Origin: Billgrantia aerodenitrificans
GTDB taxonomy: Bacteria; Pseudomonadota; Gammaproteobacteria; Pseudomonadales; Halomonadaceae
Direction: 5' to 3'
Assembly: GCF_021404405.1 (NCBI RefSeq)
Contig: NZ_JABFTV010000009.1
Span: 62,001-126,000 of the forward strand
DNA: 64,000 bases
The notes under the pieces: generated by a model
Seen by the model: the letters and a program-made list of their open reading frames with translations, nothing else
Told to the model about the DNA's origin: nothing
Databases searched by the model: none
Position numbers and translations under genes: made by a program
Part shown: positions 52,763-62,053 of the stretch, one piece after another
Position numbering within the stretch: position 1 is the stretch's first letter
Layout of the letters: each line of letters opens with the position of its first letter

Positions 52763-53950
52763 ATGCCCGATGCCCTGCTGCTTGCCCTGCTGGTGGCTGC
52801 CGTTGCCATTGGCTGGTGGCTAGGCCGACGCGAGCGCCAGGGTAATCGCAATCCCGCGCCGCCGAACACGCTGTCGCGGGATTACTTCGTCGGCTTGAAC
52901 TATCTGCTAAACGAGCAGCCCGACCGCGCCATCGAGACTTTCGTCAGCGCACTCGAGGTCAACAGCGAAACCGTCGACACTCATATCACTCTGGGCAATC
53001 TCTTTCGTACCCGAGGCGAAGCCGACCGTGCCGTCAAGATTCACCAGAACCTGCTGGCCCGCCCCACCCTGACCGCACTGCAAAGCGACCAGGTGCAGCT
53101 CGAGCTCTCCCGCGACTTTCTGCATCTGGGGCTGTTCGACCGCAGCGAGCGTCTACTCCAGCAGTTGATCCGCGATACCAGCCATGACGACATCCGCCAT
53201 GCCGCCAAGCGGCTGCTGGCCGATCTGTTCGATCGTGAAGGCGAGTGGCAGGCCGCTTTCGACGTCGCTTATCCCAATCTGGTCCGCCAGCATGACGACT
53301 TACGCCGCGCCGCGGCCCACTGGCTGTGCGAAATGGCCGATCAGGAGCGCCACTCGGCAAGCCCGGGCCTGGCCCGCAAGCATCTGCGCCGTGCGCTCTC
53401 CATCGACCCACGCTGCGTACGCGCCAACCTGCTGCTGTCAGCTCTGGCCCAGGATACCGGCCACTATCGCGAAGCCATTCGCATCCTCATGCGCATCCCC
53501 GATCAGGACCTGGACATGATGCCGATCGTGCTCGAGCCGCTGCATCATGCCTATCGCATGCTCGACGACGAGTCCGGTCTGGTGACCTGCCTCGAGGAAC
53601 TGCTGGAGCGCGCCCACGTTACCAGTCTGATCATTCTGCTGGCCGAAACCCAGCGCAAGAGGCTCGGCCTGCAAGTGGCCATCGACCTGGTCAGCGAGCA
53701 ACTCAGTCGCGCCCCCAGCCTGGGGGCGCTCGATTACCTGCTGGACCTCTATCAGCATCAACAGCAAGAGCGTGGCGCGCCCGACAACCGGTTGCAGTTG
53801 CTCAAGCAGCATACCCACGCCCTGTTGGCGGTTCGCCCACGCCACCGCTGCCAGCGCTGCGGCTTCGCCGGGCAACCGCTGCACTGGCAGTGCCCCAGCT
53901 GTCGCAGTTGGGGCACCACGCGTCCCATCACCGGCATCGAGGGAGAGTGA
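52763..53950 (+). CDS. lapB: Lipopolysaccharide assembly protein B
   Basis: 395 residues (YciM). An N-terminal membrane helix (about 4-20) is followed by a TPR superhelix (G-L-N-Y-L-L-N-E-Q-P-D-R-A-I-E and so on). The C-terminal rubredoxin-like zinc domain has C-Q-R-C-G-F and C-P-S-C. LapB is an adaptor directing FtsH to LpxC. All four Cys ligands are present. Confidence 0.95.
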   Translation: MPDALLLALLVAAVAIGWWLGRRERQGNRNPAPPNTLSRDYFVGLNYLLNEQPDRAIETFVSALEVNSETVDTHITLGNLFRTRGEADRAVKIHQNLLARPTLTALQSDQVQLELSRDFLHLGLFDRSERLLQQLIRDTSHDDIRHAAKRLLADLFDREGEWQAAFDVAYPNLVRQHDDLRRAAAHWLCEMADQERHSASPGLARKHLRRALSIDPRCVRANLLLSALAQDTGHYREAIRILMRIPDQDLDMMPIVLEPLHHAYRMLDDESGLVTCLEELLERAHVTSLIILLAETQRKRLGLQVAIDLVSEQLSRAPSLGALDYLLDLYQHQQQERGAPDNRLQLLKQHTHALLAVRPRHRCQRCGFAGQPLHWQCPSCRSWGTTRPITGIEGE

Positions 53951-53978
53951 TTTCCCGGTACCTTAGCTTGCCGGCACC

Positions 53979-54680
53979 TCAGCTTACCGCCAGCTCCTTC
54001 TCGATGGCCACCAGCGCCGCCATGGGATCCTGCGCCTGAGTGATCGGCCGGCCAATCACCAGATGGGTGCTTCCCGCCGCCATGGCCTCGGCCGGAGTCA
54101 TCACGCGACGCTGATCTCCATGCTCGGCACTGCGCGGCCTGATACCCGGTGTCACCTTGAGAAAATCGGCGCCACACAGCTGCCGCAGCCTGGTCGATTC
54201 CTGAGCCGAGCAGACCACGCCATCCAGGCCGCACTCGCGGGTCAGCAGGGCCAGACGCTCGACATGCTCCGCCGCCGGCGCGGCCACGCCAACCTCGGCA
54301 AGATCTTCACCCGTCATGCTGGTCAGCACCGTCACTGCAATCAGATGCGTCTCGAGGCCGTACCGGTCCAGCCGCTCACGCGCCGCCTCCATCATTCGCC
54401 GCCCACCGCTGGCATGCACGTTGACCATCCACACCCCCTGCTCGGCTGCAGCCTGCACGGCCCCGGCAACGGTGTTGGGAATGTCGTGGAACTTCAGATC
54501 GAGAAAAAGCTGAAAGCCACGCCCGTGGAGCGCCTCGACGATCTCCGGACCACTGCGTGTGAACAGCTCCTTGCCTACCTTGAGGCGACAGCGCGCAGGG
54601 TCGAGCCGGTCGGCCAGACACAGGGCGGCATCGAGGGAAGAGTGATCGAGGGCGATGATCAGCGGTGAATCACAGGACAC
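53979..54680 (-). CDS. pyrF: Orotidine 5'-phosphate decarboxylase
   Basis: 233 residues, the last step of UMP synthesis. The catalytic motif [11 protein letters not shown] carries the Lys/Asp network. A-L-D near the N-terminus, V-H-A-S-G-G and the phosphate-binding P-G-I-R-P and V-I-G-R-P-I-T follow. In E. coli pyrF follows lapB on the same strand; here it is convergent with lapB. Confidence 0.97.
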   Translation of the reverse strand: MSCDSPLIIALDHSSLDAALCLADRLDPARCRLKVGKELFTRSGPEIVEALHGRGFQLFLDLKFHDIPNTVAGAVQAAAEQGVWMVNVHASGGRRMMEAARERLDRYGLETHLIAVTVLTSMTGEDLAEVGVAAPAAEHVERLALLTRECGLDGVVCSAQESTRLRQLCGADFLKVTPGIRPRSAEHGDQRRVMTPAEAMAAGSTHLVIGRPITQAQDPMAALVAIEKELAVS

Positions 54681-54877
54681 GTTACGGCACTCCGACGGCG
54701 AGTTGAGCGGCGATTATACCAGCCCGGGAGCGTTAACCCTTCTTCGTCGAGTGGGCTATCTTCTGAACTATGCTCTTGCCTAATGCAGTCCCTTGCGATT
54801 GCACGGCAAATCTTGCCATGTGGCGATTCAGGTGACGACAACGACCAAGCCCCGAACCGATGGACTGGGAGGACTCC

Positions 54878-56029
54878 ATGACAATCGAACAACGCATTGG
54901 TCCTATCTCCCTGCCCGACAACCGTACCCAGCGACTGCTCACTGCACTGCTGGAGGGTTCGGGAGTGACCCTGAACGGCGATGCCCCGTGGGACCCCCAG
55001 GTCTATCATCCCGACTTCTGTTCACGCATCCTGCGCCAGGGCTCCCTGGGACTGGGAGAATCCTACATGGACGGCTGGTGGGAGTGCGAAAGCCTCGACG
55101 AACTGGCCTGTCGCTTGCTCCAGCACGGCCTCGGCGAACGCGCCCGCCCAACGTCCGATCGAATCATGTATCGGCTGCAGGCGGGGCTGCTCAATCTGCA
55201 GAGCAGGGCCCGCGCCTACATGGTCGGCGAAGCCCATTACGATCTCGGCAATGATCTCTTCGAGCGGATGCTCGATCCGACCATGTGCTACTCCTGTGGC
55301 TACTGGAGAGAGGCCACCACGCTTCACGAGGCGCAGCTCGCCAAGCTCGAGCTGGCCTGCCGCAAGCTGGAGCTTCGCCCCGGCATGCACGTGTTGGACA
55401 TCGGCTGCGGCTGGGGCAGTTTCGCCGAATATGCGGCCCGCCACCATGAGGTTACCGTCACCGGTATCACCATCTCCCGCGAGCAGGCAGAGCTGGCCCG
55501 GCAGCGCTGCGCCGGGTTGCCCGTCGATATTCGCCTGATGGATTACCGCGAGCTCGACGGACGCTTCGACCGCATCGTCTCCATCGGCATGTTCGAGCAT
55601 GTCGGCCATCGCAACTACGCTACCTATTTCCAGACCGTGGAGAAACTACTGGCTGACACGGGCCTCTTCCTGCTGCATACCATCGGCTCGAACAGCTCCG
55701 AGATCACCGTCGACCCCTGGATCGACCGCTATATCTTCCCCAATGGCGTGCTGCCCTCGGCACGATACATCGCCGACGCCAGCGAAGGCCTGCTGTTGCT
55801 CGAGGACTGGCACAACTTCGGCCCTGACTATGACAAGACGCTAATGGCCTGGCGCAACAACTTCGATGCCCGGTGGCACGAGATAGCCGACCGTTACTCC
55901 AAGCGCATCGAGCGGATGTTCCGCTACTACCTGTCGGTATGTGCCGGCGCCTTTCGCGCTCGCGACATACAGCTTTGGCAAGTGGTTTTTTCCCGCGGCC
56001 GCACCGTGCGATACGACGCGCCGCGCTGA
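54878..56029 (+). CDS. cfa: Cyclopropane-fatty-acyl-phospholipid synthase
   Basis: 383 residues. It transfers a methylene group from SAM to unsaturated fatty acyl chains in membrane lipids. The SAM site L-D-I-G-C-G-W-G-S-F-A, the substrate region M-C-Y-S-C-G-Y-W, and the C-terminal helices (M-F-R-Y-Y-L-S-V-C-A-G-A-F-R-A-R) match E. coli Cfa. The ATG at 54878 follows GGGAGG; the in-frame ATG at 54860 has none. Confidence 0.95.
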   Translation: MTIEQRIGPISLPDNRTQRLLTALLEGSGVTLNGDAPWDPQVYHPDFCSRILRQGSLGLGESYMDGWWECESLDELACRLLQHGLGERARPTSDRIMYRLQAGLLNLQSRARAYMVGEAHYDLGNDLFERMLDPTMCYSCGYWREATTLHEAQLAKLELACRKLELRPGMHVLDIGCGWGSFAEYAARHHEVTVTGITISREQAELARQRCAGLPVDIRLMDYRELDGRFDRIVSIGMFEHVGHRNYATYFQTVEKLLADTGLFLLHTIGSNSSEITVDPWIDRYIFPNGVLPSARYIADASEGLLLLEDWHNFGPDYDKTLMAWRNNFDARWHEIADRYSKRIERMFRYYLSVCAGAFRARDIQLWQVVFSRGRTVRYDAPR

Positions 56030-56256
56030 GAGAACGGTATACGGTCAAGGATGGCTTACAAAATCTGTAGGCAATCTCTTACAGCCCTAGACAGGTGATT
56101 TACGCACTGTTACATCGTATATTAGGCCTTCGCTAAACGGCTCTACCCCGATGCAGATGCTCGTCGCGCTGCCATCCTACCTGAGGCACTATGCCGAGCC
56201 GTTATATAACAACAGCTTGTTTGCAATGATGCAGCAGGAAACCAAGGAACACCCGC

Positions 56257-57165
56257 ATGCCACACGACAATGCCATGACGGGTGGGGGGCTGAATGAGCC
56301 AATCGGCATGCACGATTTCGCTGAACGCCTGCCTGGCGTCATCTTTCAGTTTCATCGTGACCCAACCGGCCACATGCACTTCCCCTACCTGGCCGGAAGC
56401 GGCACCAGCCTGCCTGGCATCGACCGCCACGCTCTGAGCCAGGATGCGCGTCACATGCTCGACCGCCTGGATGCGGAGGACCACCCGCGTGTCATGGCCG
56501 CCATCGAGCGCTCGGCGCGCTGGCGCATTCCCATTGCCACCAAGTTCCGCATCCGCCTCTCCGGTCGTCGCTATCGCTGGGTCGCGCTGCGCGCCCAGCC
56601 CGAAGATTCGGCGACCGGCGTGCTCTGGCATGGCCTGATGATCGACATCACCGAACAGATGGCCGAAGAGGCAAGACTGCGCAAACTCTCGGATACCGAC
56701 GATCTGACCGGTCTGGCCAATCGTCGGCGCCTGATGTCGCGTCTGGACGAAGAGATCGCCAGGAGCAACCGTCACGGCAGCCCACTGTCGTTGATGCTCA
56801 TCGATCTGGATCACTTCAAACGAGTCAACGACACCTGGGGGCATCTCCAGGGCGACCAGGTACTCGCCGAATTCGCTACCCTGTGCCATGACCTGCTGCG
56901 CGAAGAGGACGTCATCGGTCGCCTGGGCGGCGAGGAGTTCGCCGTGGTCCTACCGCTGACCCCGCTGGTCGCCAGCCGTCCCCTCGCCGAACGCCTGCGC
57001 AGCGAGATTGCCGATTATGACTTCGGTATCTCGTCCGGTCAGCTCACCGCCAGCATCGGTCTTGCCGAATACCGCCTGGGAGAGCCGAGAGACGCCTTGA
57101 TCGAGAGGGCCGACCGCAGTCTCTATGCTGCCAAGCGCCAAGGGCGCAATCGTGTCGTCAGTTGA
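56257..57165 (+). CDS. Soluble PAS-GGDEF diguanylate cyclase
   Basis: 302 residues. A short PAS-like sensor (about 20-135, ending D-I-T-E-Q) is followed by GGDEF (about 140-300). The active site is G-G-E-E-F, a fully active variant, with an R-E-E-D inhibitory site five residues before it. There is no membrane segment. No sigma-28 site is seen upstream, unlike the cyclase at 32.5 kb. The stop is 6 bp from the convergent membrane-protein gene. Confidence 0.9.
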   Translation: MPHDNAMTGGGLNEPIGMHDFAERLPGVIFQFHRDPTGHMHFPYLAGSGTSLPGIDRHALSQDARHMLDRLDAEDHPRVMAAIERSARWRIPIATKFRIRLSGRRYRWVALRAQPEDSATGVLWHGLMIDITEQMAEEARLRKLSDTDDLTGLANRRRLMSRLDEEIARSNRHGSPLSLMLIDLDHFKRVNDTWGHLQGDQVLAEFATLCHDLLREEDVIGRLGGEEFAVVLPLTPLVASRPLAERLRSEIADYDFGISSGQLTASIGLAEYRLGEPRDALIERADRSLYAAKRQGRNRVVS

Positions 57166-57171
57166 ACGGCG

Positions 57172-57783
57172 TCAGCTGGTATTGCGTCGCTTTTGCCACC
57201 AGTGCATCACGACATGCAGCGGCAGGTAAAGCACGAGTGGCCAGACCAAGGCCAGCAGTAGCAGGTACAGCAGCGGATCGGCCCACTGCTGAGGGGTTCC
57301 AAAAGGCCCGTGCACCCAGTTGATGTTGCGCTCGGGCTCGGTGAAGAGATAAGTGAGCGGCAGCAGCAACCAGGTCAGCAGCGTCTGCCACCTCAGGGCT
57401 CGAGAGTCGTAGCCCAGCCTCAGCACGGCGTAGCCGGCTACCACCGGCAGAATGAGGTGATAGAGCGACAGCACCCTGGCCAGCCAGGGATGTCCGGGAT
57501 CGAGCATGTACTCGGTGCCGCCGATCGGGTGTACCCCGGTCAACCAGGCCACGCCGACATCCAGCGTCCAGAAGGCCCCTACCAGCGCCACCGAGAGCCA
57601 CTGCATCGACAGCAGCAGACGGCTTTCCAGCCACAGGCCAAGCAGGATCAGAAAGCTGGCGACATTGCACAACCAGAAGTAGTTCTGCACGCCTAGCATC
57701 ACGGCAAAGGCAGGCGCCCAGAACAGGATCCAGCCGGTGAACAGCAACTTGAGCCAGAGCGGCAAGGCGCTATGCTGATGCAT
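57172..57783 (-). CDS. Integral membrane protein of unknown function
   Basis: About 203 residues with six or so predicted membrane helices. It has conserved-looking polar residues in H-P-I-G-G-T-E-Y-M and [14 protein letters not shown]. Trp and Tyr are enriched. I can name only a general uncharacterised membrane-protein family. The ATG at 57783 is chosen; a longer frame to 57813 adds ten polar residues. It is divergent from phhB. Confidence 0.7.
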   Translation of the reverse strand: MHQHSALPLWLKLLFTGWILFWAPAFAVMLGVQNYFWLCNVASFLILLGLWLESRLLLSMQWLSVALVGAFWTLDVGVAWLTGVHPIGGTEYMLDPGHPWLARVLSLYHLILPVVAGYAVLRLGYDSRALRWQTLLTWLLLPLTYLFTEPERNINWVHGPFGTPQQWADPLLYLLLLALVWPLVLYLPLHVVMHWWQKRRNTS

Positions 57784-57893
57784 TGAAACTCGACTCCCTG
57801 ACGAGCCCCGCATTGGCGGCCCGGCTTGATTTCAGGGCTTCCCTTCCCTACAGCGTAGCCATGCAAAGGCCAAATGCCTCAGGAGAAACCGGC

Positions 57894-58232
57894 ATGACCC
57901 AGCTCTCGCGTCAACCCTGCGAGGCCTGCCGCCGCCAATCCCCCACCGTGTCGGAAGCGGAAATCAGGCTGTTCAAACCCGAGGTGCCCGAGTGGCAGAT
58001 TGTCGAACGCAATGGCATCATGCAACTTGAGCGGGTCTTTACCTTCCCCAATTTTCGTCAAGCGCTGGCGTTCACCAATCGCGTGGGCGAGATTGCCGAG
58101 GCCGCTGGCCACCACCCGGCGCTCCTGACCGAATGGGGTAGGGTCACCGTGAACTGGTGGACCCATAAGATCAAGGGCCTGCATCGCAACGACTTCATAC
58201 TTGCCGCCAGAACCGACGAGGTAGCGAAATAA
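57894..58232 (+). CDS. phhB: Pterin-4a-carbinolamine dehydratase
   Basis: 112 residues. It regenerates the pterin cofactor of aromatic amino acid hydroxylases. The signature A-G-H-H-P with the following V-N-W-W-T-H is present. AGGAGAAA lies 7 bp before the ATG at 57894. The next gene, an aminotransferase, follows without a gap, as in Pseudomonas phhABC, but no phenylalanine hydroxylase (phhA) precedes it. Confidence 0.93.
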   Translation: MTQLSRQPCEACRRQSPTVSEAEIRLFKPEVPEWQIVERNGIMQLERVFTFPNFRQALAFTNRVGEIAEAAGHHPALLTEWGRVTVNWWTHKIKGLHRNDFILAARTDEVAK

Positions 58233-59420
58233 ATGTTCGAACATATTGAGCGGGTCCCCGGGGACGCCATCCTCGGCCTGATCGAGGCCTTCAAGAAGGA
58301 CACCAATCCTCAGAAGGTCGATCTCGGCGTCGGTGTCTACAAGGACGCCCAGGGCAACACCCCGGTGATGCGCGCCGTCAAGGAAGCCGAGGCCCTGCTG
58401 CTCAAGAACGAAACCACCAAGACCTACATCGGCTCCCACGGCGCGCCCCAGTATGGCGAAGTGGTTCTGCCCATGGTGCTTGGCAAGGACTCACCGGTGC
58501 TGGCCGCCAAGCGCGCCAGTGCCACTCAGTCCCCGGGGGGCACCGGCGCCCTGCGGCTGGCTGCCGACTTCATCAGCGCCCAGCTTCCCGGCAAGGGTAT
58601 CTGGGTGAGCGACCCCACCTGGCCGAACCATCACGGCATCTTCACGGCGGCAGGGATCGAGCTGCACAAGTACCCCTACGTCGACGCCGAAAACCGCCTC
58701 GATTTCGAGGGCATGCTGGCAGCCGTCAAGCAGATTCCCGCCGGCGACGTCATCGTGCTGCACGCCTGCTGCCACAACCCCACCGGTTTCGACCTGGACC
58801 GTGGACAGTGGCAGCAGATTCTCGAAGTGGTACGCGAACGCAACCTGCTACCGCTGATCGACTTCGCCTATCAGGGCTTCGGTGAAGGCCTCGACGAGGA
58901 TGCCTATGGCGTGCGCCTGATGGCCGAAAACCTCGACGAGGTCATCATCACCAGCTCCTGCTCGAAGAATTTCGGCATCTACTGCGAGCGTACCGGCTGC
59001 CTGATCATGGTGGCGAAGAACAGCGAGCAGATGGAGAACGTGCGCTCCCAGGTAGCTATCGTGGCACGCGAGAACTACTCCAACCCGCCGGCTCACGGCG
59101 GCGCTATCGTCAGCGAGATCCTGCACTCTGCCGAACTGGCCGCCCTCTGGCGCGAGGAACTCACCGAAATGCGCGACCGCATCAATACCCTGCGGCGCGA
59201 CTTCGTCGAGTCACTCAAGCCCTACGGACTCGATCAGAAATATGCCTGCGTGGCCGAGCAGCGCGGCATGTTCTCCTATACAGGGCTCAAGCCCGAGCAG
59301 GTCGACCGCCTGCGCGACGAGTTCGGTATCTACATGGTGCGCTCGGGTCGCGCCAACGTGGCCGGCTTCTCCCACGAGAACCTGCCCTACCTGGCCAAGG
59401 CCATCGCGGCCGTCAACTAG
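58233..59420 (+). CDS. Aromatic/aspartate aminotransferase (class I)
   Basis: 395 residues, a PLP enzyme of the AspC/TyrB subgroup. It begins M-F-E-H-I-E-R-V-P-G-D-A-I-L-G-L. The substrate and cofactor motifs Q-S-P-G-G-T-G-A-L-R, S-D-P-T-W-P-N-H and C-C-H-N-P-T-G are present. The Schiff-base Lys lies in S-C-S-K-N-F-G-I-Y-C-E-R. Coupling to phhB suggests aromatic amino acid use (PhhC/TyrB role), but aspartate transamination cannot be excluded. Confidence 0.93.
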   Translation: MFEHIERVPGDAILGLIEAFKKDTNPQKVDLGVGVYKDAQGNTPVMRAVKEAEALLLKNETTKTYIGSHGAPQYGEVVLPMVLGKDSPVLAAKRASATQSPGGTGALRLAADFISAQLPGKGIWVSDPTWPNHHGIFTAAGIELHKYPYVDAENRLDFEGMLAAVKQIPAGDVIVLHACCHNPTGFDLDRGQWQQILEVVRERNLLPLIDFAYQGFGEGLDEDAYGVRLMAENLDEVIITSSCSKNFGIYCERTGCLIMVAKNSEQMENVRSQVAIVARENYSNPPAHGGAIVSEILHSAELAALWREELTEMRDRINTLRRDFVESLKPYGLDQKYACVAEQRGMFSYTGLKPEQVDRLRDEFGIYMVRSGRANVAGFSHENLPYLAKAIAAVN

Positions 59421-59424
59421 GCAA

Positions 59425-59480
59425 CGCTCGCCCGAACGCAAAGCCCCGGCTCAGGCCGGGGCTTTGCGTTCGGGCGAGCG
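59425..59480. terminator. Perfect 26-bp inverted repeat between convergent genes
   Basis: Arms at 59425-59450 and 59455-59480 are perfectly complementary over 26 bp, with a 4-nt TCAG loop. The inner part AAAGCCCCGGC / GCCGGGGCTTT is a terminator-type stem readable on both strands. The outer CGCTCGCCCGAACGC extension is unusually long. It lies 4 bp after the aminotransferase stop and 13 bp from the regulator stop. Confidence 0.85.
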
Positions 59481-59493
59481 GTCAACGGTCCCG

Positions 59494-60240
59494 TCAGCCC
59501 TCCTTGCCATCGAACAACGGCCGCATGTTCTCGATCAGATAGCGGTCATCGAATCCCGCCTCCTGCTTCAACGCGTCCAGGTCGGGTATGTTCACCTGAT
59601 ATCGGTCGCGGAACACCAGACCATCGTCGTTCAGCGCGGTAAAGGTACGGCTGACATGCACCGGGCTGAGCCCCAGCAGATCCGCCAGGATCTCTTGGGA
59701 TAGAGGCAAGCGCAGACTGTCACTGCCGTTGGCCTCGGTCTGGCGGAGGCGCTGAAACATCTCCAGAATGAAGTGGGCCACCTTCTGGCGGGCATTGCGG
59801 CGTGCCAGATTGACCAGACGCTCCGTGAGCAGCACTTGCTGACGACTGGCAATGGCGAAGAGGATGGAGGTCAGTGTCAAGGACTGCCGAAAGATATCGA
59901 CCAGGTGGCGGTGCGGAAAGAAACACACCTCGCCATCCTCGACCATCTGCACGCCGGCCAGACGCTGGGAGAAGGCGAACTCGCGCAGACCGATGATATC
60001 CCCCGGCAGGTAGATCTCCAGGATCTGCCGAGTCCCGTTTTCCAATTCGCGGTAGGAGAATGCCCAGCCATGCTTGAGCGTGCAGAATTCATGAGCCTCG
60101 TCTCGCTCCTCCCACAGGACAGTGCCGGCCCGCACCGGCGTAGCGCTATCTTCCAGCCGGGCCAGTAGCATAACGTCCTCGTCTGACACCGGGTGGTAAT
60201 GGCGAAAATGGCGAACGACACAGCTCTCCTCTGAGCTCAT
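59494..60240 (-). CDS. Crp/Fnr-family transcriptional regulator without Fe-S cysteines
   Basis: 248 residues. A cyclic-nucleotide-binding-like domain (about 25-140) has L-P-G-D-I-I-G-L-R-E. A dimer helix follows, then a winged HTH (about 170-235) with L-P-L-S-Q-E-I-L-A-D-L-L-G-L-S-P-V-H-V-S-R-T. FNR's N-terminal Cys cluster is absent, so oxygen sensing by an Fe-S cluster is unlikely. It diverges from a permease gene with 154 bp between, and probably controls it or itself. Confidence 0.9.
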   Translation of the reverse strand: MSSEESCVVRHFRHYHPVSDEDVMLLARLEDSATPVRAGTVLWEERDEAHEFCTLKHGWAFSYRELENGTRQILEIYLPGDIIGLREFAFSQRLAGVQMVEDGEVCFFPHRHLVDIFRQSLTLTSILFAIASRQQVLLTERLVNLARRNARQKVAHFILEMFQRLRQTEANGSDSLRLPLSQEILADLLGLSPVHVSRTFTALNDDGLVFRDRYQVNIPDLDALKQEAGFDDRYLIENMRPLFDGKEG

Positions 60241-60331
60241 CGGTACTCTCCTCTCGATGCAGACGCAAGCCCACGCACGTGAACACTCAAAACCGTTACA
60301 GCATTATACGACAAAGGCAGTCTTGACCAAT

Positions 60332-60371
60332 CAGTCAGGCTCAGGCCAGACTGGATGCGCCTTGTATACAA
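60332..60371. promoter_or_regulatory. Candidate operator palindromes before the NCS2 permease
   Basis: Two symmetric sites lie upstream of the permease ATG at 60395. CAGTCAGGC-TCAG-GCCAGACTG (60332-60353) has 8 of 9 matching arm positions. TTGTATACAA (60362-60371) is a perfect 10-bp palindrome. Neither is a TTGAT-N4-ATCAA Fnr box. They could bind the divergent regulator or another factor. Confidence 0.45.
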
Positions 60372-60394
60372 ACCCAACTCATAAGAGGCTCACC

Positions 60395-61927
60395 ATGGCG
60401 GCTTCCCCTGTGCACTACCCCTGGTACAAGAAGGAGGATACCGACGCCTTCTTCGCCCTTTTTCAGAACAATATCGCGAATTTCGTCATCATTGCGATCA
60501 CCATGCTGGGCATGGGGTTCCCCGCCTCCATCGTCTTCGGCCAGGTGCTCCCGGGAGCCGCCGTCGCCGTGATGGTGGGTAATTTCTACTATGCCTGGAG
60601 TGCGGCCCGACTGGCACGCAAGGAAAATCGCAGCGACGTCACCGCGCTCTCCTACGGTATTTCCACTCCGGTGATGTTCGTGTTTCTGTTCGGCGTGCTG
60701 CTGCCCGCCAAACAGCTCACCGGCGATGCCACGCTGGCCTGGAAGGTTGCCGTGGCGGCCTGTTTCATCAGCGGCGCCATCGAGGCGGCCGTGAGCCTCA
60801 TCGGCCGCTGGGTCCAGTATCACCTGCCCCGCGCAGCCATGCTCGGTGCCGTCGCGGGGGTGGCACTAACCTTCATCGCCGGCGAGATGCTGTTCAAGAC
60901 GCTGGAAATGCCGATCATCGGCCTGTTGGTACTGGCGATCATCATCGTCGGCCTGGTGGCCCGCGTCGCCATGCCGTTCCGCCTGCCCACCTCGCTGTTC
61001 GCCATCGTCATCGGCACCGCCATGGCCTACCTGATCGGCGATGCTGGCGGCGAGCGCTTCAGCGATGCCTTCACCCATCTGGGCTTCTATCCGTTGCTGC
61101 CCAACATGGCCTGGTTCGAGGGGCTTGGGCTGCTGTTCACCGGCATGTTGGCGGTGCTCACGGTGGTACTGCCGATCACGCTGTACAACGCCATCGAGAC
61201 CATGAACAACGTCGAGGCGATGGAAGCCGCAGGCGACAAGTATGACGTTCGCGAATGCCAGGCGGTAGATGGAGCCGGCACCATGATCGGCGCGCTGTTC
61301 GGCGGCGTCTTCCCGACCACCGTCTACATCGCCACCGTAGGTGCCAAGTGGATGGGAGCAGGACGCGGCTACAGCATCCTCAATGGTGCAGTCTACGCCT
61401 TGGCCACCATGTTCGGCCTGATTGCCGCCCTGGCGGCCATCATCCCGGTCTCGGTGGTTGCCCCGATTCTGGTCTTCGTCGGCATGTCGATGATCGCCAC
61501 TGCCTTTCAGAGCAACGATACGCGTTACTATCCCGCCGTGGCACTGGCCATGCTGCCCTACTTCGCCAACTACGTGATGACCCGCTTCAACAATGCCGCC
61601 GGTGAGACGGTCGCAGGCATCTCGCCCGGTATCGTGCCGCTGGGCCAGGGCGCCATGTTCATGGCCATCTTGATCGGCGCCATGACCGTTTCGGTCATCG
61701 ATCACCAGTTCCGCCGCGCCGCCGCTTTCGCCGGCGTCGCGGCCGCCTTCTCCTTCGTCGGCCTGATGCATGCGCCCAAGCTGGCCTTCAACGCCGCCTG
61801 GGACTTCACGTTGGGCTACCTGGTGATGGGCGTGCTTTTCCTCTATTTCGCCTGGCAGCAAGAGAAGCTGGTCACCCCATACTCAGCCAATTCCGCATCC
61901 AACCGGCAACCCTCTTCCGCCGATTGA
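60395..61927 (+). CDS. NCS2-family nucleobase permease-like transporter
   Basis: 510 residues with about 12 membrane helices. The pattern F-A-L-F-Q-N-N-I-A-N-F near the start, then N-A-I-E-T-M-N-N-V-E-A-M-E-A-A-G and G-A-L-F-G-G-V-F-P-T-T-V-Y, fits the xanthine/uracil (NCS2/AzgA-like) superfamily. The substrate is not determinable from sequence alone. The start at 60395 is chosen because AAGAGG lies before it and the protein begins M-A-A-S-P-V-H-Y-P-W-Y; a longer frame to 60257 spans the regulatory region. Confidence 0.85.
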   Translation: MAASPVHYPWYKKEDTDAFFALFQNNIANFVIIAITMLGMGFPASIVFGQVLPGAAVAVMVGNFYYAWSAARLARKENRSDVTALSYGISTPVMFVFLFGVLLPAKQLTGDATLAWKVAVAACFISGAIEAAVSLIGRWVQYHLPRAAMLGAVAGVALTFIAGEMLFKTLEMPIIGLLVLAIIIVGLVARVAMPFRLPTSLFAIVIGTAMAYLIGDAGGERFSDAFTHLGFYPLLPNMAWFEGLGLLFTGMLAVLTVVLPITLYNAIETMNNVEAMEAAGDKYDVRECQAVDGAGTMIGALFGGVFPTTVYIATVGAKWMGAGRGYSILNGAVYALATMFGLIAALAAIIPVSVVAPILVFVGMSMIATAFQSNDTRYYPAVALAMLPYFANYVMTRFNNAAGETVAGISPGIVPLGQGAMFMAILIGAMTVSVIDHQFRRAAAFAGVAAAFSFVGLMHAPKLAFNAAWDFTLGYLVMGVLFLYFAWQQEKLVTPYSANSASNRQPSSAD

Positions 61928-61951
61928 TGACGCCCCACTGGCCATGCAACC

Positions 61952-61980
61952 AAAAAGCCCTGTCGAGTGACAGGGCTTTT
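61952..61980. terminator. Bidirectional intrinsic terminator
   Basis: Stem GCCCTGTC (61957-61964), loop GAGT, GACAGGGC (61969-61976), flanked by AAAAA on the left and TTTT on the right. It therefore terminates the permease on the plus strand and the convergent Spy-like gene on the minus strand. Confidence 0.88.
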
Positions 61981-62053
61981 CGCAGCAAGAAGCGCCTTCA
62001 TGAGCGAAGCCGCTGTCTCAACTCGTCATTGACGAGCCTGCCAGGTCAGACAG

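Noticed and set aside
60241-60394. A purine riboswitch before the nucleobase permease
   Set aside because: No three-way-junction core with conserved loops could be seen; only short palindromes are present.
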